Positions 9,314 to 17,498 of a stretch of DNA of 64,000 nucleotides are shown here, one piece after another. Position 1 is the first letter of the stretch. Every line of letters begins with the position of its first letter. A program made the translations under genes and the position numbers. The notes under the pieces were generated by a model. The model had not been told where the DNA came from and searched no databases. It saw only the letters and a program-made list of their open reading frames with translations. This stretch comes from Bartonella quintana (GTDB lineage Bacteria; Pseudomonadota; Alphaproteobacteria; Rhizobiales; Rhizobiaceae): the NCBI RefSeq assembly GCF_009936175.1, contig NZ_AP019773.1, forward strand, positions 62,001 through 126,000. Direction: 5' to 3'.

Positions 9314-9976
9314 ATGTCTGATGAAAAAAACAAGTTTACTGACGCTTCATTTGAAAATTGCGATCTGAAAAATCCAGTTGATCGTGATACACTTAAAAAA
9401 GCTACTGATGAATTTTTAAAAACGCATGAGGCAGAAATTCATTCAGAAGTTAAAGAAGAAAACAATGAAGTTAGTGATCCCTTGGCTGCTTTGCAGGACG
9501 AGAATAAAGAATTAAAAGATCAGCTTTTACGTCTTGTTGCAGATATGGAAAATCTTCGGCGCCGTACTGCACGTGATGTGGCTGATGCGAAGGCCTATTC
9601 GATTGCTAATTTCGCACGTGACATGTTATCTGTTTCTGACAATCTCAATCGTGCTTTGGAGGCTATTCCAGAAGGAGCAAAGGAGAATGATGCTGGTTTG
9701 AAAACATTAGCTGAGGGTGTTGAAATGACTGAGCGTGCAATGATAGCAGCACTAGAACGTCATGGAGTACAGAAAATTTATCCAGAAGGGCAAAAATTTG
9801 ATCCTCATTTTCATCAAGCGATGTTTGAAATTCCTAACTGTGATGTTCCAGATAATACCGTTCAGCAAGTTGTGCAAGCCGGTTACATTATCGGTGAACG
9901 TGTTCTGCGCCCGGCTATAGTGGGTGTAGCAAAAGGAGAAACAAAAGAAGTGCCTGTGGAATCTGGTTCAGCTTGA
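9314..9976 (+). CDS. grpE: Nucleotide exchange factor GrpE
   Basis: GrpE is the DnaK nucleotide exchange factor and thermosensor. The 220-residue protein has an acidic disordered N-terminus (to about residue 60). A long coiled-coil helix contains [29 protein letters not shown], quoted here only as a landmark around residues 58-86, and the beta-domain signature is [12 protein letters not shown] followed by [20 protein letters not shown]. It follows hrcA in the usual alphaproteobacterial order. A GAAGGAATGG ribosome site precedes the ATG. Its partners dnaK and dnaJ are 7.5 kb downstream. Confidence 0.95.
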   Translation: MSDEKNKFTDASFENCDLKNPVDRDTLKKATDEFLKTHEAEIHSEVKEENNEVSDPLAALQDENKELKDQLLRLVADMENLRRRTARDVADAKAYSIANFARDMLSVSDNLNRALEAIPEGAKENDAGLKTLAEGVEMTERAMIAALERHGVQKIYPEGQKFDPHFHQAMFEIPNCDVPDNTVQQVVQAGYIIGERVLRPAIVGVAKGETKEVPVESGSA

Positions 9977-10012
9977 AATGCATCAGGAACAATGTCCTGA
10001 GTACAAAAGGTA

Positions 10013-10038
10013 GCCTTACGTTTCTAAATTCGTAAGGC
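10013..10038 (+). terminator. Terminator-like hairpin after grpE
   Basis: GCCTTACG (10013-10020) and CGTAAGGC (10031-10038) form a perfect 8-bp stem with a 10-base loop, followed by ATTTATC. A second small hairpin, TCAGGA/TCCTGA (9983-10000), precedes it. The run of U is poor, so the termination strength is uncertain. Confidence 0.6.
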
Positions 10039-10057
10039 ATTTATCAAAGAATTCTAA

Positions 10058-10073
10058 AGGGTGTTAACACCCT
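10058..10073 (-). terminator. Palindrome at the end of thpR
   Basis: AGGGTGTTAACACCCT is a perfect 16-base palindrome five bases beyond the thpR stop on the minus strand. Flanking AAA and TTTT could extend the stem. There is no clear loop or long U-run. It may help end either converging transcript. Confidence 0.35.
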
Positions 10074-10077
10074 CCTT

Positions 10078-10617
10078 TTATCCTTGAAGTGCCCACCTTC
10101 TTTTTACAACATAAGGGGCATCGCTTAAAGGCGAAGGCGATAAAAGTAGAGCAAAATGGTCAACCTTAAAGGGAGGAAACGAAAAGTCACCTCGAGAAGA
10201 TAGATAAAAAGGAAGATCTTCAGGTTTAATATCAAGCAGTCGTGCAAGAGTGATATGCGGAGTAAATTGTTTTTTATCAGGATTTAACCCTAAGTTGCTC
10301 CGAATACATTCCATTTTTTCATGTAAAAGGCTGAGAGTTTCACAAGGCTCAATACGAACAACAAGAGAATGAGGAGCATTTTCCGAACCAAAAACTTTGA
10401 AACCATTCATGTGTAGCATAAAAGGAGGAAGCTTTATTGTGTCAAAGGCACGCATAAGCTCATCGGCTAGAGAGCTTTCAATCTCACCAAAAAAAGACAA
10501 AGTGACATGAAAGTTTTGTGGGTTAATCCACTGCGCCTTTAGTAAGCCATTTTGCAGCGATATGAGTGCTTCTGTTGTTTTCTTAGGAATCTGAAGAGCG
10601 CTAAACAAACGGTACAT
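10078..10617 (-). CDS. thpR: RNA 2',3'-cyclic phosphodiesterase (2H / LigT family)
   Basis: The 179-residue protein is a 2H phosphoesterase with two HxTx motifs, HVTLSFFG (about residue 42) and HITLARL (about residue 125), spaced as in ThpR/LigT. The N-terminus MYRLFSALQIP matches the RLFvAl-p start of the family. The enzyme opens 2',3'-cyclic phosphates to 2'-phosphates and can ligate tRNA halves in vitro; its cellular role is unclear. It converges on grpE and is a single-gene unit with a long spacer on its upstream side. Confidence 0.88.
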   Translation of the reverse strand: MYRLFSALQIPKKTTEALISLQNGLLKAQWINPQNFHVTLSFFGEIESSLADELMRAFDTIKLPPFMLHMNGFKVFGSENAPHSLVVRIEPCETLSLLHEKMECIRSNLGLNPDKKQFTPHITLARLLDIKPEDLPFYLSSRGDFSFPPFKVDHFALLLSPSPLSDAPYVVKRRWALQG

Positions 10618-11160
10618 GGTATCTGCTAATAGAAAAAAATTTCAATACAAGTTTGACGTTGATAAGTTGAAAGTAAAATATATCACTAGGAGAAAGGATA
10701 ATAATATAAAAAAGCGGCTAAAAAATGGCCACCATAATTGTAAATTGAGTTCATAAAGCGTATGAATCTAAGAGAGTAGTCCTAACTTCCAATAAAAGCC
10801 ACATTTGTGTGTTCATCATAAGAATAGAGATCACTACTCGTTGCTATCAATGCTACAAATACAGCCTAAATAAGAAAAGTTGGTAAATCTCTAATTGTAG
10901 GATCACCTTTACATTTGTCAAAAATAGATTCAAAGGGGCTTTAATATCTCTATTAAACAGATTATTATACGTATTAAGTGTAGTAACATACTCAACAAAC
11001 ATTCAAATTTGTCAGATATCAGTGTGAAAGGAAGATCACGCAGATATTATCAGAACACAACTGCCATAAGCATTTTCTGCCTACGATAACAGGGATGCTA
11101 CCTATATAAATATGACATGCTAATACTGCTAAGAAAAAATGAAGAAGCCAATAAAATAAT
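10618..11160. other. Non-coding spacer between thpR and the ptsH operon
   Basis: About 540 AT-rich bases with no credible gene, no recognised RNA and stops in all frames. In rhizobia ahcY usually lies beyond ptsH; it is not here and no remnant was recognised. Confidence 0.5.
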
Positions 11161-11184
11161 GATAAGAAGAAGTTTCTTCTTATC
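11161..11184 (-). terminator. Terminator of the chvI-to-ptsH operon
   Basis: A perfect inverted repeat has 11-base arms, GATAAGAAGAA and its complement, around a 2-base centre. On the minus strand it is followed by ATTATTTTATT. It lies 36 bases past the ptsH stop, the right place to end the operon. Confidence 0.65.
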
Positions 11185-11220
11185 TTAGGGATGATCAACT
11201 GCTTTTTGGGGTTAGAAACT

Positions 11221-11517
11221 CTAGTTCTCATCTCCAAATTTATTGTTGATAAGTTTTTCAAGAGCGTCGAGAACGTCACTTGCTTCTGGTCCTGAAACGC
11301 GAATAGTGAGGTTACAACCGGATGAAGCTGCTAACATCATAAGACCCATAATTGACGAGCCACCAACGATTTTCCCATCCTTTTCAACTTCAACAATGGC
11401 GTTGAAATTGTCAACAATTTGTACAAATTTTGCAGAAGCACGCGCGTGCAACCCACGTTTATTACAGATATTGAAATGGCGGCTTAATGTAGATGGAAGA
11501 GAATTTTTGGAAAGCAT
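11221..11517 (-). CDS. ptsH: Phosphocarrier protein HPr
   Basis: HPr passes phosphate from enzyme I to EIIA proteins. The 98-residue protein has the active-site His in NKRGLHARASAKFVQ (about residue 24, because of a short N-terminal extension). It also has the regulatory Ser in GGSSIMGLMMLAAS, the site HprK phosphorylates. It ends the operon chvI-chvG-hprK-EIIA-ptsH, starting 10 bases after the EIIA stop, with a weak ribosome site that suggests coupling. No sugar-specific EIIB/EIIC is present, so it works in a regulatory PTS. Enzyme I (ptsP) must be elsewhere. Confidence 0.93.
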   Translation of the reverse strand: MLSKNSLPSTLSRHFNICNKRGLHARASAKFVQIVDNFNAIVEVEKDGKIVGGSSIMGLMMLAASSGCNLTIRVSGPEASDVLDALEKLINNKFGDEN

Positions 11518-11527
11518 AAGTGTTTAA

Positions 11528-11935
11528 TTATCCGCTATTAAAGTCATACTTGGTACATGTAATATATTTACGTCCTGCTTCTTGCGCTATTCTTAAAGCT
11601 TCTGATAATGAAATATCAGGACATTGGCGAATAGAAATTAGTTTAATGAGCATAGGTAAATTCACACCCGCAATCATTTCAACACGCCCTTTTTCAATGG
11701 CAGGAATAGCCATATTTGATGGTGTTCCACCGAACACGTCTGTTAATATGATCACCCCATGATTTGTATCTGTAGAGGAAACTGCAGATATAATATCACC
11801 TCGGCGCTGGTCCATGTCATCGTCAGGATAGACGCATATCGTTGCGAATTTTTCTTGTGTTCCAACAACATGTTCTACAGCATGCAGAAATTCAACAGCC
11901 AGCTCACCGTGCGTTACAAGCACGAGTCCAATCAT
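11528..11935 (-). CDS. PTS EIIA component, mannose family (regulatory)
   Basis: The 135-residue protein begins MIGLVLVTHGELAVEFLHAVEHVVG. The His in VTHGELA is the phosphorylation site of EIIA-Man domains, and the fold also shows IILTDVFGGTPSNMA. Stand-alone EIIA-Man beside hprK and ptsH is a standard alphaproteobacterial arrangement, often called manX or ptsM, that acts as a phosphate acceptor in regulation rather than in sugar uptake. It sits 133 bases after hprK and 10 bases before ptsH. Which partner it controls cannot be read here; links to ChvG have been reported in related bacteria. Confidence 0.9.
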   Translation of the reverse strand: MIGLVLVTHGELAVEFLHAVEHVVGTQEKFATICVYPDDDMDQRRGDIISAVSSTDTNHGVIILTDVFGGTPSNMAIPAIEKGRVEMIAGVNLPMLIKLISIRQCPDISLSEALRIAQEAGRKYITCTKYDFNSG

Positions 11936-12067
11936 TTTACAAAAACTCCTGTTAACACAAAGACCCGACCATATGGTAGAGAGAGCATTTTACAAGGCTT
12001 TATTCTGCTGCCAAGAAAAATTTTCAAAAAAAAGCAAAAATAACGTTTTTTCCTCTTTTGAAAAAAA

Positions 12068-12532
12068 TTAAACAGATTTTAGCCATATTTTCCTAAAAAA
12101 GAATGCCTCAATAGCCTGACAAATGGCTGTACAATCTGCTTCACGAAGGCTAGGGAGCTTTAAAAGAGGAATGTGTAGATCTGCAAATTTAAAAGTCTGA
12201 TTTGTGGAAAAGCGCTCATATTCAGGACCGAGAAGAACAACGCAATCGATAATTGTTTGTTTTTCAGACTCTATCATATAAAGGCCTGCACCGCGAATCT
12301 CAATACCACCTTGCAAATCTTCTGGAGTGTATCCGTGAAGTTTTCCATTTTCCACACAGAGCATTGTATAATCATCACTGATAAGTTTTGCTTTACGTTT
12401 TGACCATCCAGCACGGTCGAGCAAGGAAAGGGTGATGGTTGATTTTCCTGAACCAGATGGACCTATAATCAGAAGACCCCTTCCGCCCAATTGGAGGCAA
12501 TTTGCATAGAGTATTTCATTTTTTGTTTTCAT
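12068..12532 (-). CDS. hprK: HPr kinase/phosphorylase, short alphaproteobacterial form
   Basis: HprK phosphorylates and dephosphorylates HPr on serine. At 154 residues it is about half the length of the Firmicutes enzyme and consists only of the catalytic domain. Walker A GPSGSGKST is near residue 24, LISDDYTML carries the conserved Asp pair, and GGIEIRGAGL is the signature loop. The missing N-terminal domain is the normal state in this class, not a truncation. It starts 23 bases after chvG ends and precedes EIIA-Man and ptsH, its substrate. Confidence 0.92.
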   Translation of the reverse strand: MKTKNEILYANCLQLGGRGLLIIGPSGSGKSTITLSLLDRAGWSKRKAKLISDDYTMLCVENGKLHGYTPEDLQGGIEIRGAGLYMIESEKQTIIDCVVLLGPEYERFSTNQTFKFADLHIPLLKLPSLREADCTAICQAIEAFFFRKIWLKSV

Positions 12533-12555
12533 GCCTTTTGCTTTGCGTAAAGGGT

Positions 12556-14340
12556 TTATTTAGCGAAGGGAAGCATAATAATAAAACGTGCGCCAATTTT
12601 ACTATTTTCAAGTTTGGGGTCAACAATATTTTCAGCTGTAATTGTCCCATTATGAGCTTCGATGATTTGCCGACTAATAGAAAGGCCGAGTCCTGAGTTT
12701 TGTCCAAATGTGTCTTCGCTTGGTCGATCGGTATAGAAGCGCTCAAAAATGCGTTCAATATTCTCTGAACGAATACCAGGGCCATTGTCTTCAATGGTTA
12801 AGATGAGGGTTGAAGCATGACTCTTCATAGTTATATAAATTTTGCCATTATCATGGGGAATGAAGGAACGTGCATTTTCAATGAGATTGGAAATAACTTG
12901 CCCCAAACGGAGTTCATGTCCCAACACAAGGTAGGCTTTTCCATAAGGACGTGGGACAATATTGAGGCTGATATCAATGGATTGCGTGTTACGGTATACT
13001 TCATGAGCAGCATGAACAAGACTTTCCAAAAGCTGTGTCATATCAACGATCTGCGCGGTTTCACGAGCAAGCTCAGCATCGAGTCGTGAGGCATCAGAAA
13101 TATCAGTAATCAAACGGTCAAGACGACGCACATCATGTTGAATAATTTCAAGTAATTGTTCTTGTGCTTCTTCATTTTTAGCCAGAGGAAGGGTTTCAAC
13201 AGCACTACGCAGTGAGGTAAGTGGATTTTTTAATTCATGACTTACATCAGCAGCAAAACGTTCAATGGCTTCAATACGCATATAAAGAGCATTGGTCATA
13301 TCACGAATAGAAGTCGAAAGATGACCAATTTCATCTTCGCGCATTGAGAAATCAGGAATTTCCACGCGTTTATTGTTGCCATTGCGCACACGGTTGGCAG
13401 AGGCGGACAATTTGCTTAATGGATGAGCAATCGTATGGGCTAAAAATAAGGAAAGTACCAAAAGCACGCTCCCGACGACAGCAAAGACTTTAAAAATAAC
13501 CAATCTTTCGCCTTTTACAATGTTGTCAATATCTGAACCAGTGGTTGAAAGAAGAAGCGCACCCACCACTGCCCGATAACGTTGAACAGGCACGGCAACA
13601 GAAACGATTAATTGACCTTGTCTGTTGCGGCGTTTGGCGGTAGCAAGAGATCCATTGAGTGCTCGGTAAACTTCTGGATGAGCAATACCCCGGTTTTTTT
13701 CTTGCTCTCTATCAATGGCAATACCATTGCCATAAAAGGCGTTTGAAAACCATGAAGTGAGGCGCTCCCACAGGTTTTTTTCAGTTTTAAGTGGAGGTAA
13801 ATCGTAACTGAAAACTTCACCGCTAGAATAAAGAACGCGCGAATCAAGAAGCAAAGTAGCATCACGATCATAGATACGTGCTCTTGTTGTTTTGGGTGTG
13901 ATAAGGCGTCGTAAAAGAGGGGCAACTTGTTCAGGATTAATGGGAAAATCCCAAGAGTCTGTTGATTGGGGTGCAGGTGTAACGCTTTCTCCAGCTTGTA
14001 ATTCCAAAAGTTTTTGGGGGTCGATGAGAATAGAATTCGTATCTACCGTTGCAGAGGCAGCAATGGCTCCAGCAATAATTTTTCCTTTGGTGCATAAGCT
14101 TTTGATTTTCGCTTCAATCAGACCATCACGAAATTGATTAAGGTATAAAATGCCTGTAACCAAAATGGCAAGGGCAGCAATATTTAAAATGACAATGCGG
14201 CGTGTGAGACTGGAAAAAAGCAATTGTCTGAGAAGACGTCGTATCCGAAAACGGAAATTAGCAAGTATAGAAAAGGGGGGGGAGGGAAAGCCATTTGGTG
14301 TTGTTTTTTGCAGGGTTTCCAGTTGAGTATTTTTTGTCAT
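12556..14340 (-). CDS. chvG: Sensor histidine kinase ChvG (BatS)
   Basis: The 594-residue inner-membrane kinase has a cytoplasmic N-terminus and a first membrane segment about residues 48-66. A large periplasmic sensor region (about 67-275) and a second segment (about 280-302) follow. Then come a HAMP linker, the HisKA motif VSHELKNPLTSLRSAVETL with the phospho-accepting His, and an HATPase domain with NLIENARSF, DNGPGI and GLGLSISRQI. It pairs with chvI upstream. In Agrobacterium and Sinorhizobium ChvG/ExoS senses acid and envelope state. The Bartonella orthologue BatS with BatR activates the VirB type IV secretion genes at blood pH. Sensor input is inferred by orthology. Confidence 0.93.
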   Translation of the reverse strand: MTKNTQLETLQKTTPNGFPSPPFSILANFRFRIRRLLRQLLFSSLTRRIVILNIAALAILVTGILYLNQFRDGLIEAKIKSLCTKGKIIAGAIAASATVDTNSILIDPQKLLELQAGESVTPAPQSTDSWDFPINPEQVAPLLRRLITPKTTRARIYDRDATLLLDSRVLYSSGEVFSYDLPPLKTEKNLWERLTSWFSNAFYGNGIAIDREQEKNRGIAHPEVYRALNGSLATAKRRNRQGQLIVSVAVPVQRYRAVVGALLLSTTGSDIDNIVKGERLVIFKVFAVVGSVLLVLSLFLAHTIAHPLSKLSASANRVRNGNNKRVEIPDFSMREDEIGHLSTSIRDMTNALYMRIEAIERFAADVSHELKNPLTSLRSAVETLPLAKNEEAQEQLLEIIQHDVRRLDRLITDISDASRLDAELARETAQIVDMTQLLESLVHAAHEVYRNTQSIDISLNIVPRPYGKAYLVLGHELRLGQVISNLIENARSFIPHDNGKIYITMKSHASTLILTIEDNGPGIRSENIERIFERFYTDRPSEDTFGQNSGLGLSISRQIIEAHNGTITAENIVDPKLENSKIGARFIIMLPFAK

Positions 14341-14379
14341 CGATTTGATCGCCGTTCAAATTTTTGCGACAAAACAGCT

Positions 14380-15102
14380 TCACACTTCGTGGAAACGATA
14401 ACCTACACCGTAAAGTGTTTCAATCATTGCAAAATCATCATCCACTTGTTTAAACTTTTTACGCAGACGTTTAATGTGACTATCAATGGTGCGGTCATCT
14501 ACATAAACTTGATCACTATAAGCTGCATCCATCAAAGCATCACGACTTTTCACAACCCCTGGTCTTTGTGCTAAGGTTTGTAGAATCAAGAATTCTGTAA
14601 CAGTCAGGATAACAGGTTTATCTTTCCATGTACAGGTGTGACGTTCTTGATCCATCACAAGATCTCCGCGTTTAAGAGAGGAGGTAGAAGAGGCTCCTGT
14701 TGCAAGCGGTTGGTTACGAGCATTGGCACGGCGCAGAATAGCTTTCACACGCTCAATGAGAAGACGTTGAGAGAAAGGTTTAGTAATAAAATCGTCAGCT
14801 CCCATTTTAAGACCAAACAGTTCATCAATTTCATCATCTTTAGAGGTAAGAAAAATAACTGGAATATCAGACTTTTGACGTAATCGGCGCAAAAGTTCCA
14901 TCCCATCCATTCGGGGCATTTTAATATCAAAAATAGCTAAATGTGGGGGATGTAGTGTTAGATTTTTGAGTGCAGATGCTCCATCTGTATAGCTTTCAAC
15001 CCGATAGCCTTCTGTTTCGAGCGCAAAAGATAGAGATGTCAAAATATTGCGGTCATCATCAACAAGTACAATCGTTTGCGTGATTGTTGGAGTATCTTTC
15101 AT
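14380..15102 (-). CDS. chvI: Response regulator ChvI (BatR), OmpR family
   Basis: The 240-residue protein has a receiver domain ([10 protein letters not shown] acidic pocket; phospho-acceptor Asp in [10 protein letters not shown]; conserved Lys in DDFITKPF). A winged-helix DNA-binding domain with [15 protein letters not shown] and a final YGVGYRF follows. It is the first gene of the operon chvI-chvG-hprK-EIIA-ptsH. In rhizobia chvI controls envelope, exopolysaccharide and acid-response genes; in Bartonella henselae BatR controls the virB/virD4 regulon. The pckA gene usually found on the upstream side in rhizobia is absent. Confidence 0.94.
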   Translation of the reverse strand: MKDTPTITQTIVLVDDDRNILTSLSFALETEGYRVESYTDGASALKNLTLHPPHLAIFDIKMPRMDGMELLRRLRQKSDIPVIFLTSKDDEIDELFGLKMGADDFITKPFSQRLLIERVKAILRRANARNQPLATGASSTSSLKRGDLVMDQERHTCTWKDKPVILTVTEFLILQTLAQRPGVVKSRDALMDAAYSDQVYVDDRTIDSHIKRLRKKFKQVDDDFAMIETLYGVGYRFHEV

Positions 15103-15475
15103 GGTTTCTTAGACCTTTCTATTGCTGTTTCAGCAAATCACCTATGCTATTTATATGGGAGTTCGCATTTTTTTTGCAAAACAAATGTGGTACAAATTGT
15201 AGCTGAGTAAAAAACTTTTCATCTTTACGGTAAAAGCTTGTTTTATCTCTGCAATTTTATAACGCTTTTGCGCACATTAAGATCCCTATGTGGGGGATAA
15301 AGTTGTCAGAGAGGTATTTTTTGTCAAAGTTTCTTTTTATCTTTGTTTCAGAATTAAACAGGTTTGCTTTTGATCGTTGAAGTTTAAAAAATCCTCCTAT
15401 CTGTTTTAAGAGCAGGGGAAAGAGTGGGATGGCATATGTGAAAAATTTGCACCCACTGCACGAAAGGAGTCCATA
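15103..15475. other. Spacer between divergent chvI and kbp
   Basis: 373 bases between two divergent starts; it must contain promoters for both. No convincing -35/-10 pair, operator or RNA structure was recognised. A GAAAGGAG ribosome site precedes kbp. Confidence 0.4.
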
Positions 15476-15931
15476 ATGGGTTTTTTTAATTTTGTTAAAA
15501 CGGTTGGTGAAAAGCTTGGTATTGGGGACAATGAGCCAAAAGAAGAAGATTTTAAGGCTGCATTCGATAATTTTCAACTCGGCACGGAAAAAATGAATAT
15601 TCAGGTTGAAAATGGTAAAGCTGTTTTGAGTGGCGAGGTTCCAGATAGGGAAACACTTGAAAAAGCACTTTTGGTTGTTGGCAATTCGCAAGGGATCTCT
15701 TCTGTTGATATTGACCAATTAAAGATTACAGATACTACACCTACGAAAGCCTCTCGCTTTTATGAGGTAAAATCAGGTGATAATCTTTGGAAGATTGCTG
15801 AAGAAGTTTATGGGAAAGGACAAGGTGGTAAAAACACATTCATTTTTGAAGCCAATAAGCCGATGTTGAAATCACCCGATAAAATTTATCCTGGACAAGT
15901 TTTGCGTATTCCTGAAATTGAATGGGCTTAG
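15476..15931 (+). CDS. kbp: BON-LysM potassium-binding protein Kbp (YgaU family)
   Basis: The 151-residue protein matches the length and layout of E. coli Kbp/YgaU. It has an MGFFNFVKTVGEKLG start, a BON domain (about residues 25-88), then a LysM domain from YEVKSGDNLWKIAEEVYG to ANKPMLKSPDKIYPGQVLRI. E. coli Kbp is a cytoplasmic K+ sensor; other BON-LysM proteins have been linked to peptidoglycan. No signal peptide is present, which favours the cytoplasmic role. It has a strong GAAAGGAG ribosome site and is a single-gene unit ending at a shared hairpin. Confidence 0.88.
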   Translation: MGFFNFVKTVGEKLGIGDNEPKEEDFKAAFDNFQLGTEKMNIQVENGKAVLSGEVPDRETLEKALLVVGNSQGISSVDIDQLKITDTTPTKASRFYEVKSGDNLWKIAEEVYGKGQGGKNTFIFEANKPMLKSPDKIYPGQVLRIPEIEWA

Positions 15932-15994
15932 TCTCAGACAAGGGGCGAATCTTTTGCTTTTTTACGGTGTGTTTTGCAGCGCTAAACAAAAATA

Positions 15995-16022
15995 AGAAGT
16001 GTGAAAAAGTTTTCACACTTCT
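15995..16022 (-). terminator. Bidirectional terminator between kbp and PCuAC gene
   Basis: AGAAGTGTGAAAA (15995-16007) is perfectly complementary to TTTTCACACTTCT (16010-16022). On the minus strand the hairpin is followed by TTATTTTTG, making it a good terminator for the PCuAC gene; it can also serve kbp. Confidence 0.75.
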
Positions 16023-16065
16023 AAAGTTAAGATATTGATTGAATGGTACTGAAAGAGCTTAGTGA

Positions 16066-16614
16066 TCAAGGAGCTGATTTAGAAGATGATGTTGTGCTCA
16101 TAGCATTTACAGAGAAATCAACGTTAATTGTTCCCGCCTTTTCAAATGTCAATTTTGCGCTAATTTTGTCACCTGGCTTGAATGGTTGTGAAAGCCCGGT
16201 GAACATAATGTGATCACCACCGGGTTTAAGTGTGATTTCGCCATTGCCTGGAATTTCGATGCCATTGTGCCTTTTTTCCATTTTCATGATATCATTGATG
16301 ACCGCCATAGAGTGGATTTCTGTTGTTTGTACACCGTTTGTTGAAACAGAAATCAAACGGTCTGGTGTATTGCTGTGATTAATAATGTAAAGGTAACCAT
16401 TGCCGGTTTTCATACCTTTGGGTGTTGCACGCGTCCAAGGATTAAGAATTTCTATGTCGCCAAGTTTATAATATTGAGCGGCTGCAGGCAGAGTTATGAA
16501 AGCAAAAAAAAGAACCCACCCAACATTTGTGATAATCTTCTTGAATGGAGACTGTGTATGAGCTGGATCTTTAGACATAAAATTCTTTATTTGTCCGACG
16601 ATAAATGTCATCAT
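16066..16614 (-). CDS. Periplasmic copper chaperone A (PCuAC, DUF461)
   Basis: PCuAC proteins carry Cu(I) to the CuA centre of cytochrome oxidase. The copper motif is visible as EIHSMA, then MKM, then a spacer and GGDHIMF, matching H-x(n)-M-x21-HxM. A hydrophobic segment GWVLFFAFITLPAAA about 45 residues in looks like a signal sequence or anchor with an Ala-rich cleavage site. The ATG at 16614 (MMTFIVGQ) is chosen because AGGAGGG lies 8 bases upstream of it. An ATG upstream at 16641 overlaps that site, and one at 16578 (MSKDPAHTQ) would give a more ordinary signal peptide. It is a single-gene unit. Confidence 0.85.
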   Translation of the reverse strand: MMTFIVGQIKNFMSKDPAHTQSPFKKIITNVGWVLFFAFITLPAAAQYYKLGDIEILNPWTRATPKGMKTGNGYLYIINHSNTPDRLISVSTNGVQTTEIHSMAVINDIMKMEKRHNGIEIPGNGEITLKPGGDHIMFTGLSQPFKPGDKISAKLTFEKAGTINVDFSVNAMSTTSSSKSAP

Positions 16615-16641
16615 CGATTTACCCTCCTTCGTTAGACTCAA

Positions 16642-17327
16642 TTTTTGAGTACCTTGCCCATTTTAGCAGAGTTTCTGTTTAAAATAAAAGAGAGAATTTC
16701 TAGAATTAGATTAATTTGAATGTCAAAGAGAAAGGAATGGGGCTCTTGGTTTTAGAGGAAGGCCATAAGGTTTAAAATGGCAGTGCACTTAAAGGCGAAG
16801 GGGGCATTCTTACTCTAGAGGTATGCAGGTAAGAAGAGGAGGGCTATGTCGAGTGTATTCAAGGCACGCTTTCAAACAGCAGTGAAGGATTAAGTGGTTA
16901 GAAGTAGAGCTGTGAGCAGATTTACAAATAATTGTCCTCACAAAATATTAGCATTTGGAAATGTTAAATTTAACGTTATAAGTTGTTGATATAAGAAACA
17001 TTGCAGCCATTGATTTCATAAAGATATGAAGTTTGCAAAAGATTTGGCTAAGAAAAATGTGATATTCGTGGCATAAATCTATCGCATCCGAGCGATCTTT
17101 TTAAAAATCTCTCATGTGAGTATCTTGTGTGACTCTGAGAGACCAAGGAAGATATGTAATCATTATCTTTATTTTTTCAATTTTTGTAGGCTTAATATGT
17201 TTATTAAGAATCGCAGGAAAGATATACTATGATACCCACATCTTTAATGAATATGGCTTTTGCGTGGAAGTCGAATGCCTATTTTAAAAGAAAAGTTTCA
17301 TTTTAAGAATGTTTCTCTCATTATTCT
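16642..17327. other. Long spacer upstream of dnaK with a hairpin
   Basis: About 690 bases with no credible gene. One clear inverted repeat lies at 17108-17142: TCTCTCA plus GAGT on the left, ACTC plus TGAGAGA on the right, with a 3-base bulge and a 10-base loop. Nothing else was recognised. It may be decayed coding sequence. Confidence 0.4.
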
Positions 17328-17359
17328 CTTGTAGCAGTCAGAGCCTGTTCTTATATACG
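17328..17359 (+). promoter_or_regulatory. RpoH (sigma-32) heat-shock promoter for dnaK
   Basis: CTTG at 17328-17331 is followed after 18 bases by CTTATATACG at 17350-17359. This matches the alphaproteobacterial heat-shock consensus CTTG-N17/18-CYTATNTNNG at every specified position. It lies about 140 bases upstream of the dnaK start. No CIRCE repeat accompanies it. Confidence 0.7.
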
Positions 17360-17498
17360 AAGCAGCAAGGCTTGTTGCGACGTGCGGTTCATGATTTGTG
17401 TAATTTGAAATGAAATGCAGGCCTTGAGTATTATAAGGAGCTGTCTTAGAAAGATGCTTGATGAAGGTTGAGGTAGCTTGCTGAATGGAGATTATGAT

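Noticed and set aside
11019..11279. Minus-strand open frame of 86 codons overlapping the end of ptsH
   Set aside because: Low-complexity hydrophobic translation without a ribosome site, and it runs through the operon terminator hairpin.
12068..12532. hprK as a truncated gene
   Set aside because: The 154-residue catalytic-domain-only form is the normal alphaproteobacterial HprK, so it is not a defect.
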